Source of the DNA: JBMZCV01 sp049613665
Lineage (GTDB): Bacteria > Bacteroidota > Bacteroidia > Chitinophagales > UBA2359
Direction of reading: 5' to 3'
Assembly (NCBI GenBank): GCA_049613665.1
Contig: JBMZCV010000054.1
Coordinates: forward strand, 1 to 27,652
Length of the DNA stretch: 27,652 bases
Below are positions 16,957-25,736 of this stretch, piece by piece. The notes under the pieces are model-generated. The model was not told the DNA's origin. It did not search any database and saw only the letters and a list, made by a program, of their open reading frames with translations. How positions within the stretch are numbered: position 1 is the stretch's first letter; every line of letters begins with the position of its first letter. A program made the position numbers and the translations under genes.

Positions 16957-19900
16957 ATGAAATACAATAAAGTACAAATTGCGATTAAACCGCATTTAAA
17001 AGATGTCGTAGGTGAGCAAATCGCTCGAAAAGCCAAACAATTTTTAGGCATTGATACAGGTAAGGTAAAAAGTAGCAAAGTTTTTGCCATAGATTACCAA
17101 AAGTTATCTCGTTTTCAGCTCATCGGCTTTATTGAATATTGCCTAAAAGATGACATCGTAAATACACTAAGCATCAATAAACTGCATTATGTATCTGGCT
17201 ATGAGTCTTATGTTTCGGTAGCAAAGCTCGCTGGCGTAACAGATGATGAAGGTACTTCTGCACAAAAATTGTTGGTTGATTTTGTCAATAAAAATTTGGA
17301 CACTAAAACCCAACACATCTTTTCGCAAGAGCTGTTTTATTTTGAAAACAAACTAAGCGAAACAGAATTGAAACAAATTGCAGAATCTTTGCTAGGCAAT
17401 CCACTCATCAATCATTTGCAATATGGCTATGCTCCAAATCAGCTACATATCAAAGATTTGTTTGTGCCAAAAGTGCATTTAGCAACCGACAAAACCGTAA
17501 ATATCATAAACCTAAACATTCCAGATGAAGACTTGATAACTTTGTCTCAAAAAATGGTTTTGGCACTCAACCTTGAGGAAATGAAAGCCATTCAAGCACA
17601 TTATGAGGTCAATTTTACAAAAGTAAAGCGAATGGTTAGAAAAATGGATTTGCAACCGACGGATTGTGAGCTTGAAATTTTGGCTCAAACATGGAGTGAA
17701 CATTGCAAACACAAAGAGTTTAATGCCATTATTCACTATAAAAATGAAGAAACAGGCGAGCAAAAAACCATCAAATCGTTGTTTAAAACCTACATCAAAG
17801 GAGCAACAGATAAGGTAAAAACAGCTTTGGAAGCCAATGGCAATAAGTGGCTCATCAAAGTATTTACGGATAATGCTGGCGTTGTGAAAATAAATGAGGA
17901 GGCACATTTTGTTTGGAAAGTAGAAACTCACAATTCGCCTTCTGCTTTAGACCCTTATGGCGGAGCTATCACAGGCATTTTGGGAAACAACAGAGACCCA
18001 TTAGGCACAGGTATTGGCGGTGGCCGTTTGCTTTTCAACACCAATGTATTGTGTTTTGGCTCTCCTTATTTCGATGGCAAATTATTGATGGGACAATTGC
18101 ACCCTCGCCGCATTTTTTCTGGCGTAAGACACGGCATTGAAGATGGCGGCAATAAATCTGGCGTTCCTACCGTAAATGGTTCTATCGTTTTTGACGACCG
18201 CTATCGTGGCAAGCCTTTGGTATATTGTGGTACAGGTGCGATTATGAAACCTTCTTATTTTGGCAAAAACACTTGGGAAAAGCCGATTGATGCAGATGAT
18301 TATATCGTGATGCTGGGCGGTCGTGTGGGCAAAGATGGCATTCATGGAGCTACTTTTTCGTCCGTAGAAATAGACGAACATTCGCCTATGTCAGCCGTTC
18401 AAATAGGAAGCCCTATTACTCAAAAATTGGCGATGGATTTTTTGATAAAAGCTTGCGAAGCTGGCTTAGTAAAAACTAGCACAGACAATGGTGCAGGTGG
18501 CTTATCGTCTTCTATCGGTGAGTTGGCCACTATTAGTAATGGTGCTGTTGTTTGGCTCGAAAAAGTACCTTTGAAATATTCTGGCTTAAAACCGTGGGAA
18601 ATTTTCGTCTCAGAATCGCAAGAGCGTATGACTTTGGTAGTAGAAAAAGAAAAATATGCGAGCCTAGAAAAAATGGCGACACATTTTGAAGTAGAGCTTT
18701 CGCATATCGGAAACTTCACCAATAATGGTTTGTTAGATGTTCGCTACGAAAAACAGCAAGTTGCTTTGTTGAATATGGAATTTTTACACGAAGGCGTACC
18801 TACAAAAGTCATGTATGCCGAATGGAAAAAGCCAGATTTGACCGAGCCTAAAATGAGCGACAATTTGGACTACAACGATATTTTGTTGCAGTTGATGGGC
18901 AGTTTAAATATTTGCTCTCGTGAAAGTGTTATCAGACAATATGACCATGAAGTGAAAGGCAAAACCATTATCAAGCCATTGATGGGGCCACAAGGCAAAG
19001 CACCACAAGATGCAGCCGTCATGCGAATAGGTTTTGACTCTTATGAAGGTATAGCAGTTTCCAATGGTATTTTGCCAAGATATGGCGATATTGATGCTTA
19101 TGAAATGTCGGCAGGAGCTTTTGATGAGGCTGTTCGCCAAATTATTTCAGTTGGTGGTAGATTGCCCAACCTTTCGCCTGCCGATAATATTTTCTGGTCG
19201 GTAAACGATAATTTTTGTGTGCCAGATTCAGAGTTTCACCCAACGAAAAATCCAGATGGCAAAGAGAAACTAGCCAAACTTGTGCAGATGTGTGAGGCTT
19301 TGTATGATATGGCGACATATTTCGACATTCCGCTCACTTCGGGCAAAGACAGCATGAAAAACGATTATAAAGGCGATGGTGTAAAAATTTCTGTGCCACC
19401 AACAATTTTGTATTCTATGACGGCCAAAATTCCAGACATCAGACGCACGATTACCAGCGACTTTAAAGCTGCTGGCGATTTAATTTATCAAGTTGGAGCA
19501 ACTTACGACGAGTTGGGTGCTTCCGAATTTTACGAACTTTTCGGAGAACTAGGTGCTAATGTGCCGAAAGTGCGAAAAGAAGATGCCAAACGTTGCTACA
19601 CCAAAATGATGGAAGCCAACGAAAAAGGACTCATTCAGTCTAGCCATGATTTGTCTGACGGTGGCTTGAGTGTCGCTTTGGTAGAGAGTGCTTTTGGCGG
19701 AAATCTGGGGGCAAATATTAATTTAGATAATTTTCTTTCAAAAAAACAAAAAAATACCAATCTCACATTAAACGCACTACTTTTTGCTGAGTCTCATAGT
19801 CGTCTGTTGGTTACAACTACGGTTGCACAACAAGCAGAATTTGAGAAATTATTTGGAGCAGATGCTACTTTGTTAGGTTCAGTTACTGAAAACAAAGATA

Positions 19901-20004
19901 TAATCATTAAGCATCGGTCAAAAACAGTCGTTAATTTGCCTGTTGCTCCGCTCTTGGAAGCATGGAACAATGGTTTGTTGCTTTCAGAAAAGGCAACTGT
20001 TTAA
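16957..20004 (+). CDS. purL: Phosphoribosylformylglycinamidine synthase, PurS-PurL fusion without glutaminase
   Basis: This enzyme makes FGAM from FGAR in purine synthesis. I start at 16957 (MKYNKVQIAIKPHLKDVVGE) and not 16840, because the 39 extra residues lie in the promoter and leader. The first ~85 of 1015 residues look like a PurS domain. The rest is the PurL synthase with two AIRS-like halves: WSEHCKHKEF, VWKVETHNSPSALDPYGGA, GIGGGRLLF, and later SGKDSMKNDY and SSHDLSDGGLSVALVESAF. It ends at LLLSEKATV, where the E. coli enzyme (~1295 residues) would continue into the glutaminase. A separate PurQ must supply ammonia, and it is not in this window. Confidence 0.93.
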   Translation: MKYNKVQIAIKPHLKDVVGEQIARKAKQFLGIDTGKVKSSKVFAIDYQKLSRFQLIGFIEYCLKDDIVNTLSINKLHYVSGYESYVSVAKLAGVTDDEGTSAQKLLVDFVNKNLDTKTQHIFSQELFYFENKLSETELKQIAESLLGNPLINHLQYGYAPNQLHIKDLFVPKVHLATDKTVNIINLNIPDEDLITLSQKMVLALNLEEMKAIQAHYEVNFTKVKRMVRKMDLQPTDCELEILAQTWSEHCKHKEFNAIIHYKNEETGEQKTIKSLFKTYIKGATDKVKTALEANGNKWLIKVFTDNAGVVKINEEAHFVWKVETHNSPSALDPYGGAITGILGNNRDPLGTGIGGGRLLFNTNVLCFGSPYFDGKLLMGQLHPRRIFSGVRHGIEDGGNKSGVPTVNGSIVFDDRYRGKPLVYCGTGAIMKPSYFGKNTWEKPIDADDYIVMLGGRVGKDGIHGATFSSVEIDEHSPMSAVQIGSPITQKLAMDFLIKACEAGLVKTSTDNGAGGLSSSIGELATISNGAVVWLEKVPLKYSGLKPWEIFVSESQERMTLVVEKEKYASLEKMATHFEVELSHIGNFTNNGLLDVRYEKQQVALLNMEFLHEGVPTKVMYAEWKKPDLTEPKMSDNLDYNDILLQLMGSLNICSRESVIRQYDHEVKGKTIIKPLMGPQGKAPQDAAVMRIGFDSYEGIAVSNGILPRYGDIDAYEMSAGAFDEAVRQIISVGGRLPNLSPADNIFWSVNDNFCVPDSEFHPTKNPDGKEKLAKLVQMCEALYDMATYFDIPLTSGKDSMKNDYKGDGVKISVPPTILYSMTAKIPDIRRTITSDFKAAGDLIYQVGATYDELGASEFYELFGELGANVPKVRKEDAKRCYTKMMEANEKGLIQSSHDLSDGGLSVALVESAFGGNLGANINLDNFLSKKQKNTNLTLNALLFAESHSRLLVTTTVAQQAEFEKLFGADATLLGSVTENKDIIIKHRSKTVVNLPVAPLLEAWNNGLLLSEKATV

Positions 20005-20064
20005 AATTATTTTTTTGAATAGTTACCGAAAAAGCAAAATTAGTTAGTTTGGTTCATGAGGTAT

Positions 20065-20140
20065 AATAGCAGCCTATTGGTAGCGTAAGGATTAAGTACA
20101 TTAGATATTTACCTTCCTATTTGGGTTGCTATTTTTTTTG
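20065..20140 (+). terminator. Probable purL terminator
   Basis: AATAGCAGCC (20065-20074) pairs with GGTTGCTATT (20124-20133) as a 10-bp stem with one G.U pair. The ~49-nt loop holds an inner AAGG/CCTT pairing. T-rich sequence (ATTTTTTTTG) follows on the plus strand. The long loop makes it less certain than the others. Confidence 0.45.
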
Positions 20141-20204
20141 TTTTTTAGTGTTTATTTCATTTTTCGTTAAAAAAAACATTTTCCTCAAAACATATACACA
20201 TTCT

Positions 20205-20645
20205 TTAATATTTAAAACACATTACTTTTTCTCCGTCCGATATTTTTCCAGTATCTTCAAATCCCACTTTTTTATAAAACTCATCTGCTCCTCCTTTTTC
20301 TTTTGGAACATACGACAAGTAAATTTCTTTAATATCTGGCACTTTCTCTTTTATCACTTTCTTTATCAAATCCATTGAAGCCTTGCCATATCCTTTTCCT
20401 TGATGGTTTTTATCTATCATAAAACGCCATACACCGTACTCTTTGTTTTTGTTATCGAACTCAAGCATCACAAAACCTACAGCTACATCATCTTTAAAAA
20501 TGCCACGAAACCATGCTGTTTCATCATAATGACCTTCAGCAATTGAAACCGAATTTGATGCAACTTGGTCTTTCTGATGCTCAAAAACTGAAAGAAATAT
20601 TATACTAAATAGGTTTTCTTTCGTAATTTCTTTAAAATTAATCAT
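20205..20645 (-). CDS. GNAT-family N-acetyltransferase, spermidine/diamine acetyltransferase-like
   Basis: I start at 20645 (MINFKEITKENL), the usual opening of these enzymes; the longer frame adds nine residues. The 146-residue product has the GNAT acetyl-CoA loop HQGKGYGKASMDL (Q-x-x-G-x-G/A) after VWRFMIDK, and the C-terminal DEFYKKVGFEDTGKISDGEKVM typical of the BltD/PaiA-like polyamine acetyltransferases. Polyamine acetylation is an inference from this resemblance. A weak promoter-like TATTTTTG lies at 20680-20687 on the minus strand. Confidence 0.85.
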   Translation of the reverse strand: MINFKEITKENLFSIIFLSVFEHQKDQVASNSVSIAEGHYDETAWFRGIFKDDVAVGFVMLEFDNKNKEYGVWRFMIDKNHQGKGYGKASMDLIKKVIKEKVPDIKEIYLSYVPKEKGGADEFYKKVGFEDTGKISDGEKVMCFKY

Positions 20646-20733
20646 ATCGTTTATTATTATTTGGAATGACAAGAAATATCAAAAATAGCATTATTGAGAA
20701 GCTCAAAGAATTTTTTAGAAAAAATGATAACGA

Positions 20734-20943
20734 TTACCTTTCTTCAAGAACACAAGTTATATCAGGCTGTTTGTCTCTGTTTTCGCAAGCCGAAATAGCA
20801 TCAGATTTCGCTAATTTGTAAGTAGAAATTTCGACGATACTTTCATCTGAATCATTGGTACAAGTACATGTCCAAGTTTTCTTTGAACACGATGTAAATG
20901 TTAATGATACAAAAGCAAAAATAACAATTAATTTAAAATTCAT
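20734..20943 (-). CDS. Small lipoprotein
   Basis: The 69-residue product has a lipoprotein signal (MNFKLIVIFAFVSLTFTSC), with the lipidated cysteine at residue 19 followed by SKK. The mature part has four more cysteines (TCTCTN, SACEN, ITCVLEE), which probably form two disulfides, and a DAISAC segment. Very short lipoproteins of this layout occur widely in Bacteroidota and have no known function. Its ATG is 28 nt after the M23 peptidase stop, so the two are probably cotranscribed. Confidence 0.75.
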   Translation of the reverse strand: MNFKLIVIFAFVSLTFTSCSKKTWTCTCTNDSDESIVEISTYKLAKSDAISACENRDKQPDITCVLEER

Positions 20944-20971
20944 GATAATTAAACCGTTTAATTACATCAAG

Positions 20972-22309
20972 CTACGGCAAAGTCTCATTTTCTGTTTTTT
21001 GCACAGCTATAGGATAAGCTATTTCATCTAAAATATACTTAACGGAATCTCTATATGCTTCATAAATGCTTGCATATTCGGCAGGAATAGGTTCGGCAGG
21101 TGGCATTTTCTCTTTAAAATGGTCAATTTGTTTTCCATTTTTCCAAAATCTAAAACAAAGATGTGGGCCTGTTGCCAAGCCAGTGCTACCAACATAACCA
21201 ATTACTTGCCCTTGTTTTACTCTCACACCTTTTTTGATGCCTTTGCCAAAACGAGAAAAGTGCAGATATTGAGTGGTATAAACGCTATTGTGCTTGATTT
21301 TTACATAGCGGCCGTTGGCTCGGTGATACCTTGCATCAGTAACTGTGCCATCGCCTACTGCTCGTACTGGCGTGCCTCTCGAAGCCGCATAGTCTGTGCC
21401 TAAGTGCGATTTGTAGCGGCGTAAAACGGGGTGATAGCGGCGGCCAGAATAGCGTGACGAAATGCGAGAAAATTTTAGCGGAGCTTTCAAAAAGGCTTTT
21501 TTTACGCTATGTCCTTCTTCATCGAAATAATTGCGTATCGTATCTTTTTCAAACAAAAAAGCATAATGCTCTTGCCCAGCATGAGAAAAATAAGCTGCTT
21601 TTAGCTCGCCCAAGCCAGCCGATTTTCCATCTACATATTTTTCTTCGTAAATAGCTTTGAAATGGTCGTTTTTGTGAATATTGAAAAAATCAATTGACCA
21701 AGCGAAAACCTCTGACAGTTGAATGGCTAAAGCAGGATTGACTTCATTGGCGGCAAGTGTGCTATACAAATTGCTAGTGATGATTCCAGAAGTAGTAAAC
21801 AAATGACTTTGAGTTTCTTTTTTGCAGGTGTAAACATTGGTGCTATCTTGCAAATCGAAAATGACATAATCGGTAGGCGTATCTTCATATATAAAATACT
21901 GAACAGTATGGCTACTGTCGCAAAGCACATAATAGGTGTTTCCTGCTCGAAGTTGTGTCAAATCGAAAACACCTTTCGCTTTTTTGGCTACTTGCGTAAT
22001 TTTTTCTTCGTTTGAGTTACAGCTTCTCAACATATCACTTAAAAACTGCCTAGAAACTATTTTATCTTGATGAATCGTAAAATCGTCGGTAATAATTCCA
22101 AAATCGTTTTCGACTTCGAGCAATTCTCTAAAATAAGGAGAGATAGAGATAGGAATAGTATCCGTTTCTGCTATTGTGATAGCGGCATTATCATCAAAAT
22201 TATCAATGATAACTTCTTTTATTTCTTCTGTATATTGAGGAAAAATAAAGTATAATAAGCTGAAAACCAAAACAAAAAATAGGATAACAACAGAAATTTG
22301 TTTTTTCAC
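20972..22309 (-). CDS. M23-family peptidoglycan DD-metallopeptidase
   Basis: The 445 residues start with an uncleaved-looking membrane helix (ISVVILFFVLVFSLLYFIF) and have a periplasmic region. The C-terminal LytM/M23 domain begins near residue 280 with FSRISSRYSGRRYHPVLRRY. The zinc ligands are H302 and D306 in SHLGTDYA and H383 in GPHLCFRF, with TQYLHFSRF between, so the site appears complete. This makes an active endopeptidase that cuts peptidoglycan cross-links likely. A good promoter lies at 22407-22437. The small lipoprotein gene follows directly. Confidence 0.92.
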   Translation of the reverse strand: MKKQISVVILFFVLVFSLLYFIFPQYTEEIKEVIIDNFDDNAAITIAETDTIPISISPYFRELLEVENDFGIITDDFTIHQDKIVSRQFLSDMLRSCNSNEEKITQVAKKAKGVFDLTQLRAGNTYYVLCDSSHTVQYFIYEDTPTDYVIFDLQDSTNVYTCKKETQSHLFTTSGIITSNLYSTLAANEVNPALAIQLSEVFAWSIDFFNIHKNDHFKAIYEEKYVDGKSAGLGELKAAYFSHAGQEHYAFLFEKDTIRNYFDEEGHSVKKAFLKAPLKFSRISSRYSGRRYHPVLRRYKSHLGTDYAASRGTPVRAVGDGTVTDARYHRANGRYVKIKHNSVYTTQYLHFSRFGKGIKKGVRVKQGQVIGYVGSTGLATGPHLCFRFWKNGKQIDHFKEKMPPAEPIPAEYASIYEAYRDSVKYILDEIAYPIAVQKTENETLP

Positions 22310-22406
22310 TTGTGTAGAATATTTTTGTCGGACTTACCTCATTTCAATATAGCGACAATGAATTGACCTATAATGATTAAAATAGTCTTTAATATTTCAA
22401 AAACTC

Positions 22407-22437
22407 CAAAGGTAAGAACTTGTATGCAATTGTGCAA
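22407..22437 (-). promoter_or_regulatory. M23 peptidase promoter (TTG-N20-TACCTTTG)
   Basis: On the minus strand TTG (22437-22435) is followed after 20 bp by TACCTTTG (22414-22407), the Bacteroidota consensus. It implies a leader of about 95 nt before the ATG at 22309. Confidence 0.6.
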
Positions 22438-22487
22438 ATTTTAGAATAAGGCGAAACCATTATATAGGCAAGCTTTATTTCTAACTT

Positions 22488-23084
22488 TTAGCCAAGAAAA
22501 GACATCATCAGCAATTGAATGCAGCCAACCATAAACCCTAACAAAGCACCTACTAATTCAATAAATTTGAATTCTTTTTGCAAAATACCAAAAACAATAT
22601 CTTCTAGTTTTTCGGGCGAAAACTTAGCCACTTTATCATATACAATTTCTTCAATATCTATTTTTTCTTCTGTTTTATCAATAAATTGGTCGATAGCAGC
22701 AGGTATCATGCCATCAATTTCTCGCATCATTGCCTTTTTGAGCTTATTTTTTGCAGAATCGCTCAACAATAAAGATAACATTGGATATTTCTCGGGCAAT
22801 TTATCATTCAAAAAGCCGCCTATTTTATCCTCAATCATTTCATTGACGCTTTCCAAGTTTTTTGGGTCTTTTAGCTTTCCTCGGATATCATCGAAAGATA
22901 ATAATTCTTTAGAAACCACCTTGCCCAACTTTTCGGCTAGTGCTTTTTGGCGTTTCGGAAAAATACCTTGTACTTCTACAAATAAAATTTTTGTTTTTTG
23001 TCTTGGATGAAATAGCATTTTTACCGCCAAAAAATTGGTGAACCAACCAATAAGTGCAGCGATAAAAGGAAGCGTATATATCAT
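22488..23084 (-). CDS. DUF445-family membrane protein
   Basis: I start at 23084 (MIYTLPFIAALIGWFTNFLA); the frame to 23123 adds 13 charged residues. The 198-residue product has the DUF445 pattern: an N-terminal membrane helix with GWFTNFLAVKMLFHP, the segment VQGIFPKRQKALAEKLG, repeated amphipathic helices, and a final hydrophobic helix (LVGALLGFMVGCIQLLMMSF). The family is found in the cell envelope and has no assigned biochemical function. It is bounded by gaps of 178 bp (promoter of the M23 gene) and 216 bp, where I see only short palindromes (such as AGAAGCTTCT). Confidence 0.85.
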   Translation of the reverse strand: MIYTLPFIAALIGWFTNFLAVKMLFHPRQKTKILFVEVQGIFPKRQKALAEKLGKVVSKELLSFDDIRGKLKDPKNLESVNEMIEDKIGGFLNDKLPEKYPMLSLLLSDSAKNKLKKAMMREIDGMIPAAIDQFIDKTEEKIDIEEIVYDKVAKFSPEKLEDIVFGILQKEFKFIELVGALLGFMVGCIQLLMMSFLG

Positions 23085-23300
23085 ATAAAAATCTTGTTTT
23101 TGTTTTCGTAAAAAAATGAGCATTTTATTTTAAGCACCAAGTACCACTTAATAAAGCATTCGTTTAGTTGTGTGTCGTTCTGAAATGCCTAGAAGCTTCT
23201 GAGCGACTACTTCGTATTCAAATCAATGCTATTTTTTAAACAATATAAAACCATCAATTAGTTCATTTTTTGGCATTTTGGCTTCAAAAAAATAAAAAAT

Positions 23301-23858
23301 TTAGCAAAAATAGCTTGAGTTCAAGTTTTTTTCTACAAAATGAGTATGCAAGATTTTTTCCAAAAAGTTTTTATCTGTTTCATCAAAAGAGTTTGGCACG
23401 CTGCTATCTACATCAAAAACAGCTATCAATTTGCCCAGCTTATCGAATACAGGCACAACGATTTCTGACTGTGAATTTGGGTCGCAAGTGATGTGTGCTT
23501 CTCCCTCCACAAGTGCATGAACATCGCTCACTATTTGCGTTTTTTGGCTGGCCGCAACGCCTCCACAAACGCCTTTTCCAAAAGCGATATGCAAACAGCC
23601 CAAAGTGCCTTGATATGGCCCAACACTCAATTTATTTTTTTGTTTTTCGTTTACACCATAAAAACCTACCCAATAATAATAAGGTAAATAAGTTTTCAGG
23701 ACACAGTTTATCGTAACCATTTTCAAAATGATATTTATTTCGTTGGCCAAAATTGCGTCAATTTCCAATTTTGCTTGTGTATAAGCAGCCATTTTTTGCG
23801 TTTCAGTAAGCTGCAAAGATGGCTTTATAAAGTAAGGCATTTCGCTAGAAGCAGACAT
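23301..23858 (-). CDS. msrC: Free methionine-(R)-sulfoxide reductase (GAF domain)
   Basis: This enzyme reduces free methionine-R-sulfoxide back to methionine. The 185-residue product is a single GAF domain with the three family cysteines: Cys88 in TLGCLHI, Cys98 in GKGVCGGVA and Cys125 in AHITCDPNSQSEIVVPV. These correspond to the catalytic and resolving cysteines of the E. coli enzyme. The start could also be the Met at residue 7 (MPYFIKPSL). It sits downstream of the cystathionine gamma-synthase gene, so two methionine-related genes are neighbours, though separated by 296 bp of structured repeats. Confidence 0.9.
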   Translation of the reverse strand: MSASSEMPYFIKPSLQLTETQKMAAYTQAKLEIDAILANEINIILKMVTINCVLKTYLPYYYWVGFYGVNEKQKNKLSVGPYQGTLGCLHIAFGKGVCGGVAASQKTQIVSDVHALVEGEAHITCDPNSQSEIVVPVFDKLGKLIAVFDVDSSVPNSFDETDKNFLEKILHTHFVEKNLNSSYFC

Positions 23859-23939
23859 TTTTTTTAGTTTTTGGTTATGTAGGTAGAAGGACTCTCACCT
23901 CAACCTCACATCTAAGATTTTTTAAAAAAAAGGTAAGAA

Positions 23940-24019
23940 AGAAATGACATATTTTTTAGCCAAAACTGACAAACATAAAAAGTTATGGTCTATCGTAGTT
24001 TTAGAAATATGTCATTTCT
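23940..24019. repeat. Nested inverted repeat next to R2 copy B
   Basis: AGAAATGACATATTT (23940-23954) pairs perfectly with AAATATGTCATTTCT (24005-24019). Inside it AAAACT (23962-23967) pairs with AGTTTT (23997-24002), then GAC with GTC, and CATAA with TTATG around an AAAG loop. The whole 80 nt can fold into one rod. No gene lies within it. It may be a bidirectional terminator, an ncRNA or a mobile palindrome. Confidence 0.5.
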
Positions 24020-24030
24020 CAAAATTTGAC

Positions 24031-24104
24031 TAAGTGCCAAGCACTATTTATTATACACTCTGATTTGTGCTAACGTATTGATATTCAGTCTGTTAGTTTT
24101 CACA
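24031..24104 (+). repeat. Repeat R2, copy B (plus-sense hairpin)
   Basis: This copy is the reverse complement of copy A at 12052-12127. Read on the plus strand it has AGTGC-CAA-GCACT as a small hairpin, then CTAACGTATTGA (24070-24081) pairing with TCAGTCTGTTAG (24085-24096), with two G.U pairs and one mismatch. Together with the adjoining inverted repeat it fills most of the 23859-24154 gap. Confidence 0.65.
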
Positions 24105-24154
24105 ATTTGTTGAATAAATCTGTCAGGTACTTAATGTTAAATATTTTTTTATAT

Positions 24155-25459
24155 TTAAACAGTTTCTAAGCTATTTACGCTTACAGATTTATCTTTTGAC
24201 ATAAAAAACTCTAAAGCTTGTTCAACATCTGCTACCAAATCGGCTGTATTTTCAATGCCAACGCTCAAACGGATAAGGCTAGGCGTGATGCCCAAACGCT
24301 GTCTTTCCTCCTCTTTCATAGCACCATGTGTCATAATAATAGGCAAATTTGCCATAGACTCTACGCCACCAAGGGACTCTGCTACTTTGAAAATTTTGAA
24401 AGCCGTCATCAGTTTTGAACTCGCTTCGAAAGTATCTTCTTTCAAACGAAAAGAAACCATACCACCGAAAAGTCGCATTTGTTTAGCCGCAATATCGTGA
24501 TTTTCATGCGTTTTTAGGCCTGGATAATATACACTTTCTACGGCTTCGCTTTGCAATAACACTTCTGCAACAGCAGCCGCATTTTTGCTATGTTGCTCCA
24601 TTCTCAAATGCAAAGTTTTGATGCCTCGCAAAGTCAAAAAACAATCTAAGATGCCTGGAATTGCTCCTGCTGCATTTTGCAACCATCTAAGCTGCTGATA
24701 AATAGTTGTGTCTTTCGCTGGAAAAGCTTGTTCTTTTGAATTGAAAGGAAAATGCACTTCTTTTTTGCAAATGACAGCTCCCATCACAACATCAGAGTGT
24801 CCGCCCAAATATTTTGTAACAGAATGTACCACAACATCAGCACCCAAATCTAGCGGATTTTGAATGTAAGGCGAGCAAAAGGTATTATCGACAATGAGTA
24901 TGATTTTTTCGTTGTAGTTTTTTACCACCTCGCAAACGGCCGCAATATCGCATACTTTCAGCATTGGATTTGTAGGTGTTTCGAGCCAAACCATTTTTGT
25001 GTTTTCATCTAAATTAGCTTGTAAAGCCTCCAAATCATTCATATCTACGGCTTGAAAATCAATGCCCATTTTGCCAAAAACATTATCTAGCAAACGGTGT
25101 GAGCCACCATACAAATCATCGCCTTTCAAGACTTTGTCGCCTGCTCTAAGCAATTTCATTATTACATCTGTGGCAGCCAAACCGCTTGCAAAACACAAAG
25201 CACCAATTTTGTCTGGCGAAATATGCTGACTTTCTAAAGCCGACAAATTTTCTTCCAAAACGATACGAGTAGGGTTGTCAGTTCTGGCATATTCGAAATG
25301 TCTATCGTAACGCTTGTCATAATAAGGCTTGCCAGGAGCGTGTTGTACGAAAGTGGAGGTTTGATAAATCGGTGTCATAATCGCACCTGTCGTTGGGTCT
25401 GGCATGATGCCATGATGGATAGCTTTTGTGCCAAATCCATTCATTTTATTATTTTTCAT
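24155..25459 (-). CDS. Cystathionine gamma-synthase / gamma-lyase family PLP enzyme
   Basis: The 434 residues belong to the Cys/Met-metabolism PLP family. The PLP lysine is K216 in VHSVTKYLGGHSDV. Other signatures are YARTDNPTR, LCFASGLAATD, GDKVLKGDDLYGGSHR, WLETPTNPMLKVCDI and the C-terminal ESLGGVESMANLPIIMTH. Whether it makes cystathionine from homoserine ester plus cysteine or breaks it down cannot be decided from motifs; the length is slightly above the usual ~380-400. Start at 25459 (MKNNKMNGFGTK) or the Met five residues later. The leader contains structured element R1 and a terminator-like hairpin, which suggests regulation before translation. Confidence 0.9.
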   Translation of the reverse strand: MKNNKMNGFGTKAIHHGIMPDPTTGAIMTPIYQTSTFVQHAPGKPYYDKRYDRHFEYARTDNPTRIVLEENLSALESQHISPDKIGALCFASGLAATDVIMKLLRAGDKVLKGDDLYGGSHRLLDNVFGKMGIDFQAVDMNDLEALQANLDENTKMVWLETPTNPMLKVCDIAAVCEVVKNYNEKIILIVDNTFCSPYIQNPLDLGADVVVHSVTKYLGGHSDVVMGAVICKKEVHFPFNSKEQAFPAKDTTIYQQLRWLQNAAGAIPGILDCFLTLRGIKTLHLRMEQHSKNAAAVAEVLLQSEAVESVYYPGLKTHENHDIAAKQMRLFGGMVSFRLKEDTFEASSKLMTAFKIFKVAESLGGVESMANLPIIMTHGAMKEEERQRLGITPSLIRLSVGIENTADLVADVEQALEFFMSKDKSVSVNSLETV

Positions 25460-25493
25460 CTAGCTATTTCTTTTTTTGAGTAAAATTTTGAGC

Positions 25494-25525
25494 AAAAAAC
25501 TAGGCAAGCTTTAGAAGTTGCTTAG
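25494..25525 (-). terminator. Terminator-like hairpin between R1 and the cystathionine gene
   Basis: On the minus strand CTAAGCAA (25525-25518) pairs with TTGCCTAG (25507-25500), with one A/C mismatch, and is followed at once by TTTTTT (25499-25494). It lies 35 nt before the ATG and after R1, the position of an attenuator. On the plus strand the stem has a G.U pair in place of the mismatch and is also followed by a T-rich tract. Confidence 0.45.
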
Positions 25526-25547
25526 GTTTTGTTTTTTTTAATAATGG

Positions 25548-25717
25548 TTCGGACATTTTTTACAACAATACTCTTTTCAATAAAAAAATACCTTTTGGCA
25601 AGGGAAACATACTATTTTTCAGTTCAAAAGACTATCAAATTGACAAATATCGGTTACCTTAGCCTAAAAAAAATAGTATGTTTAAACTTTTGCTAAGAAA
25701 ATGTATAAATATCCGAA
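25548..25717 (-). ncRNA. Structured element R1, copy 2, upstream of the cystathionine gene
   Basis: This is the second copy of the leuS-leader element. The long stem is perfect here: AAACATACTATTTTT (25605-25619) with AAAAATAGTATGTTT (25669-25683). The inner stem is AGGCT with AGTCT on the minus strand, a G.U pair where copy 1 has G-C. The ends are inverted repeats, TTCGGACAT (25548-25556) and ATATCCGAA (25709-25717). It ends 88 nt before the ATG at 25459, the same distance as copy 1 from leuS. Confidence 0.6.
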
Positions 25718-25736
25718 TTGTTGTTTTAAGAGACTG

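Noticed and set aside
20041..20140. Possible tRNA in the folded sequence after purL
   Set aside because: There is no anticodon arm, T-loop (GTTCGAATC type) or acceptor pairing of tRNA size; stem plus T tract fits a terminator.
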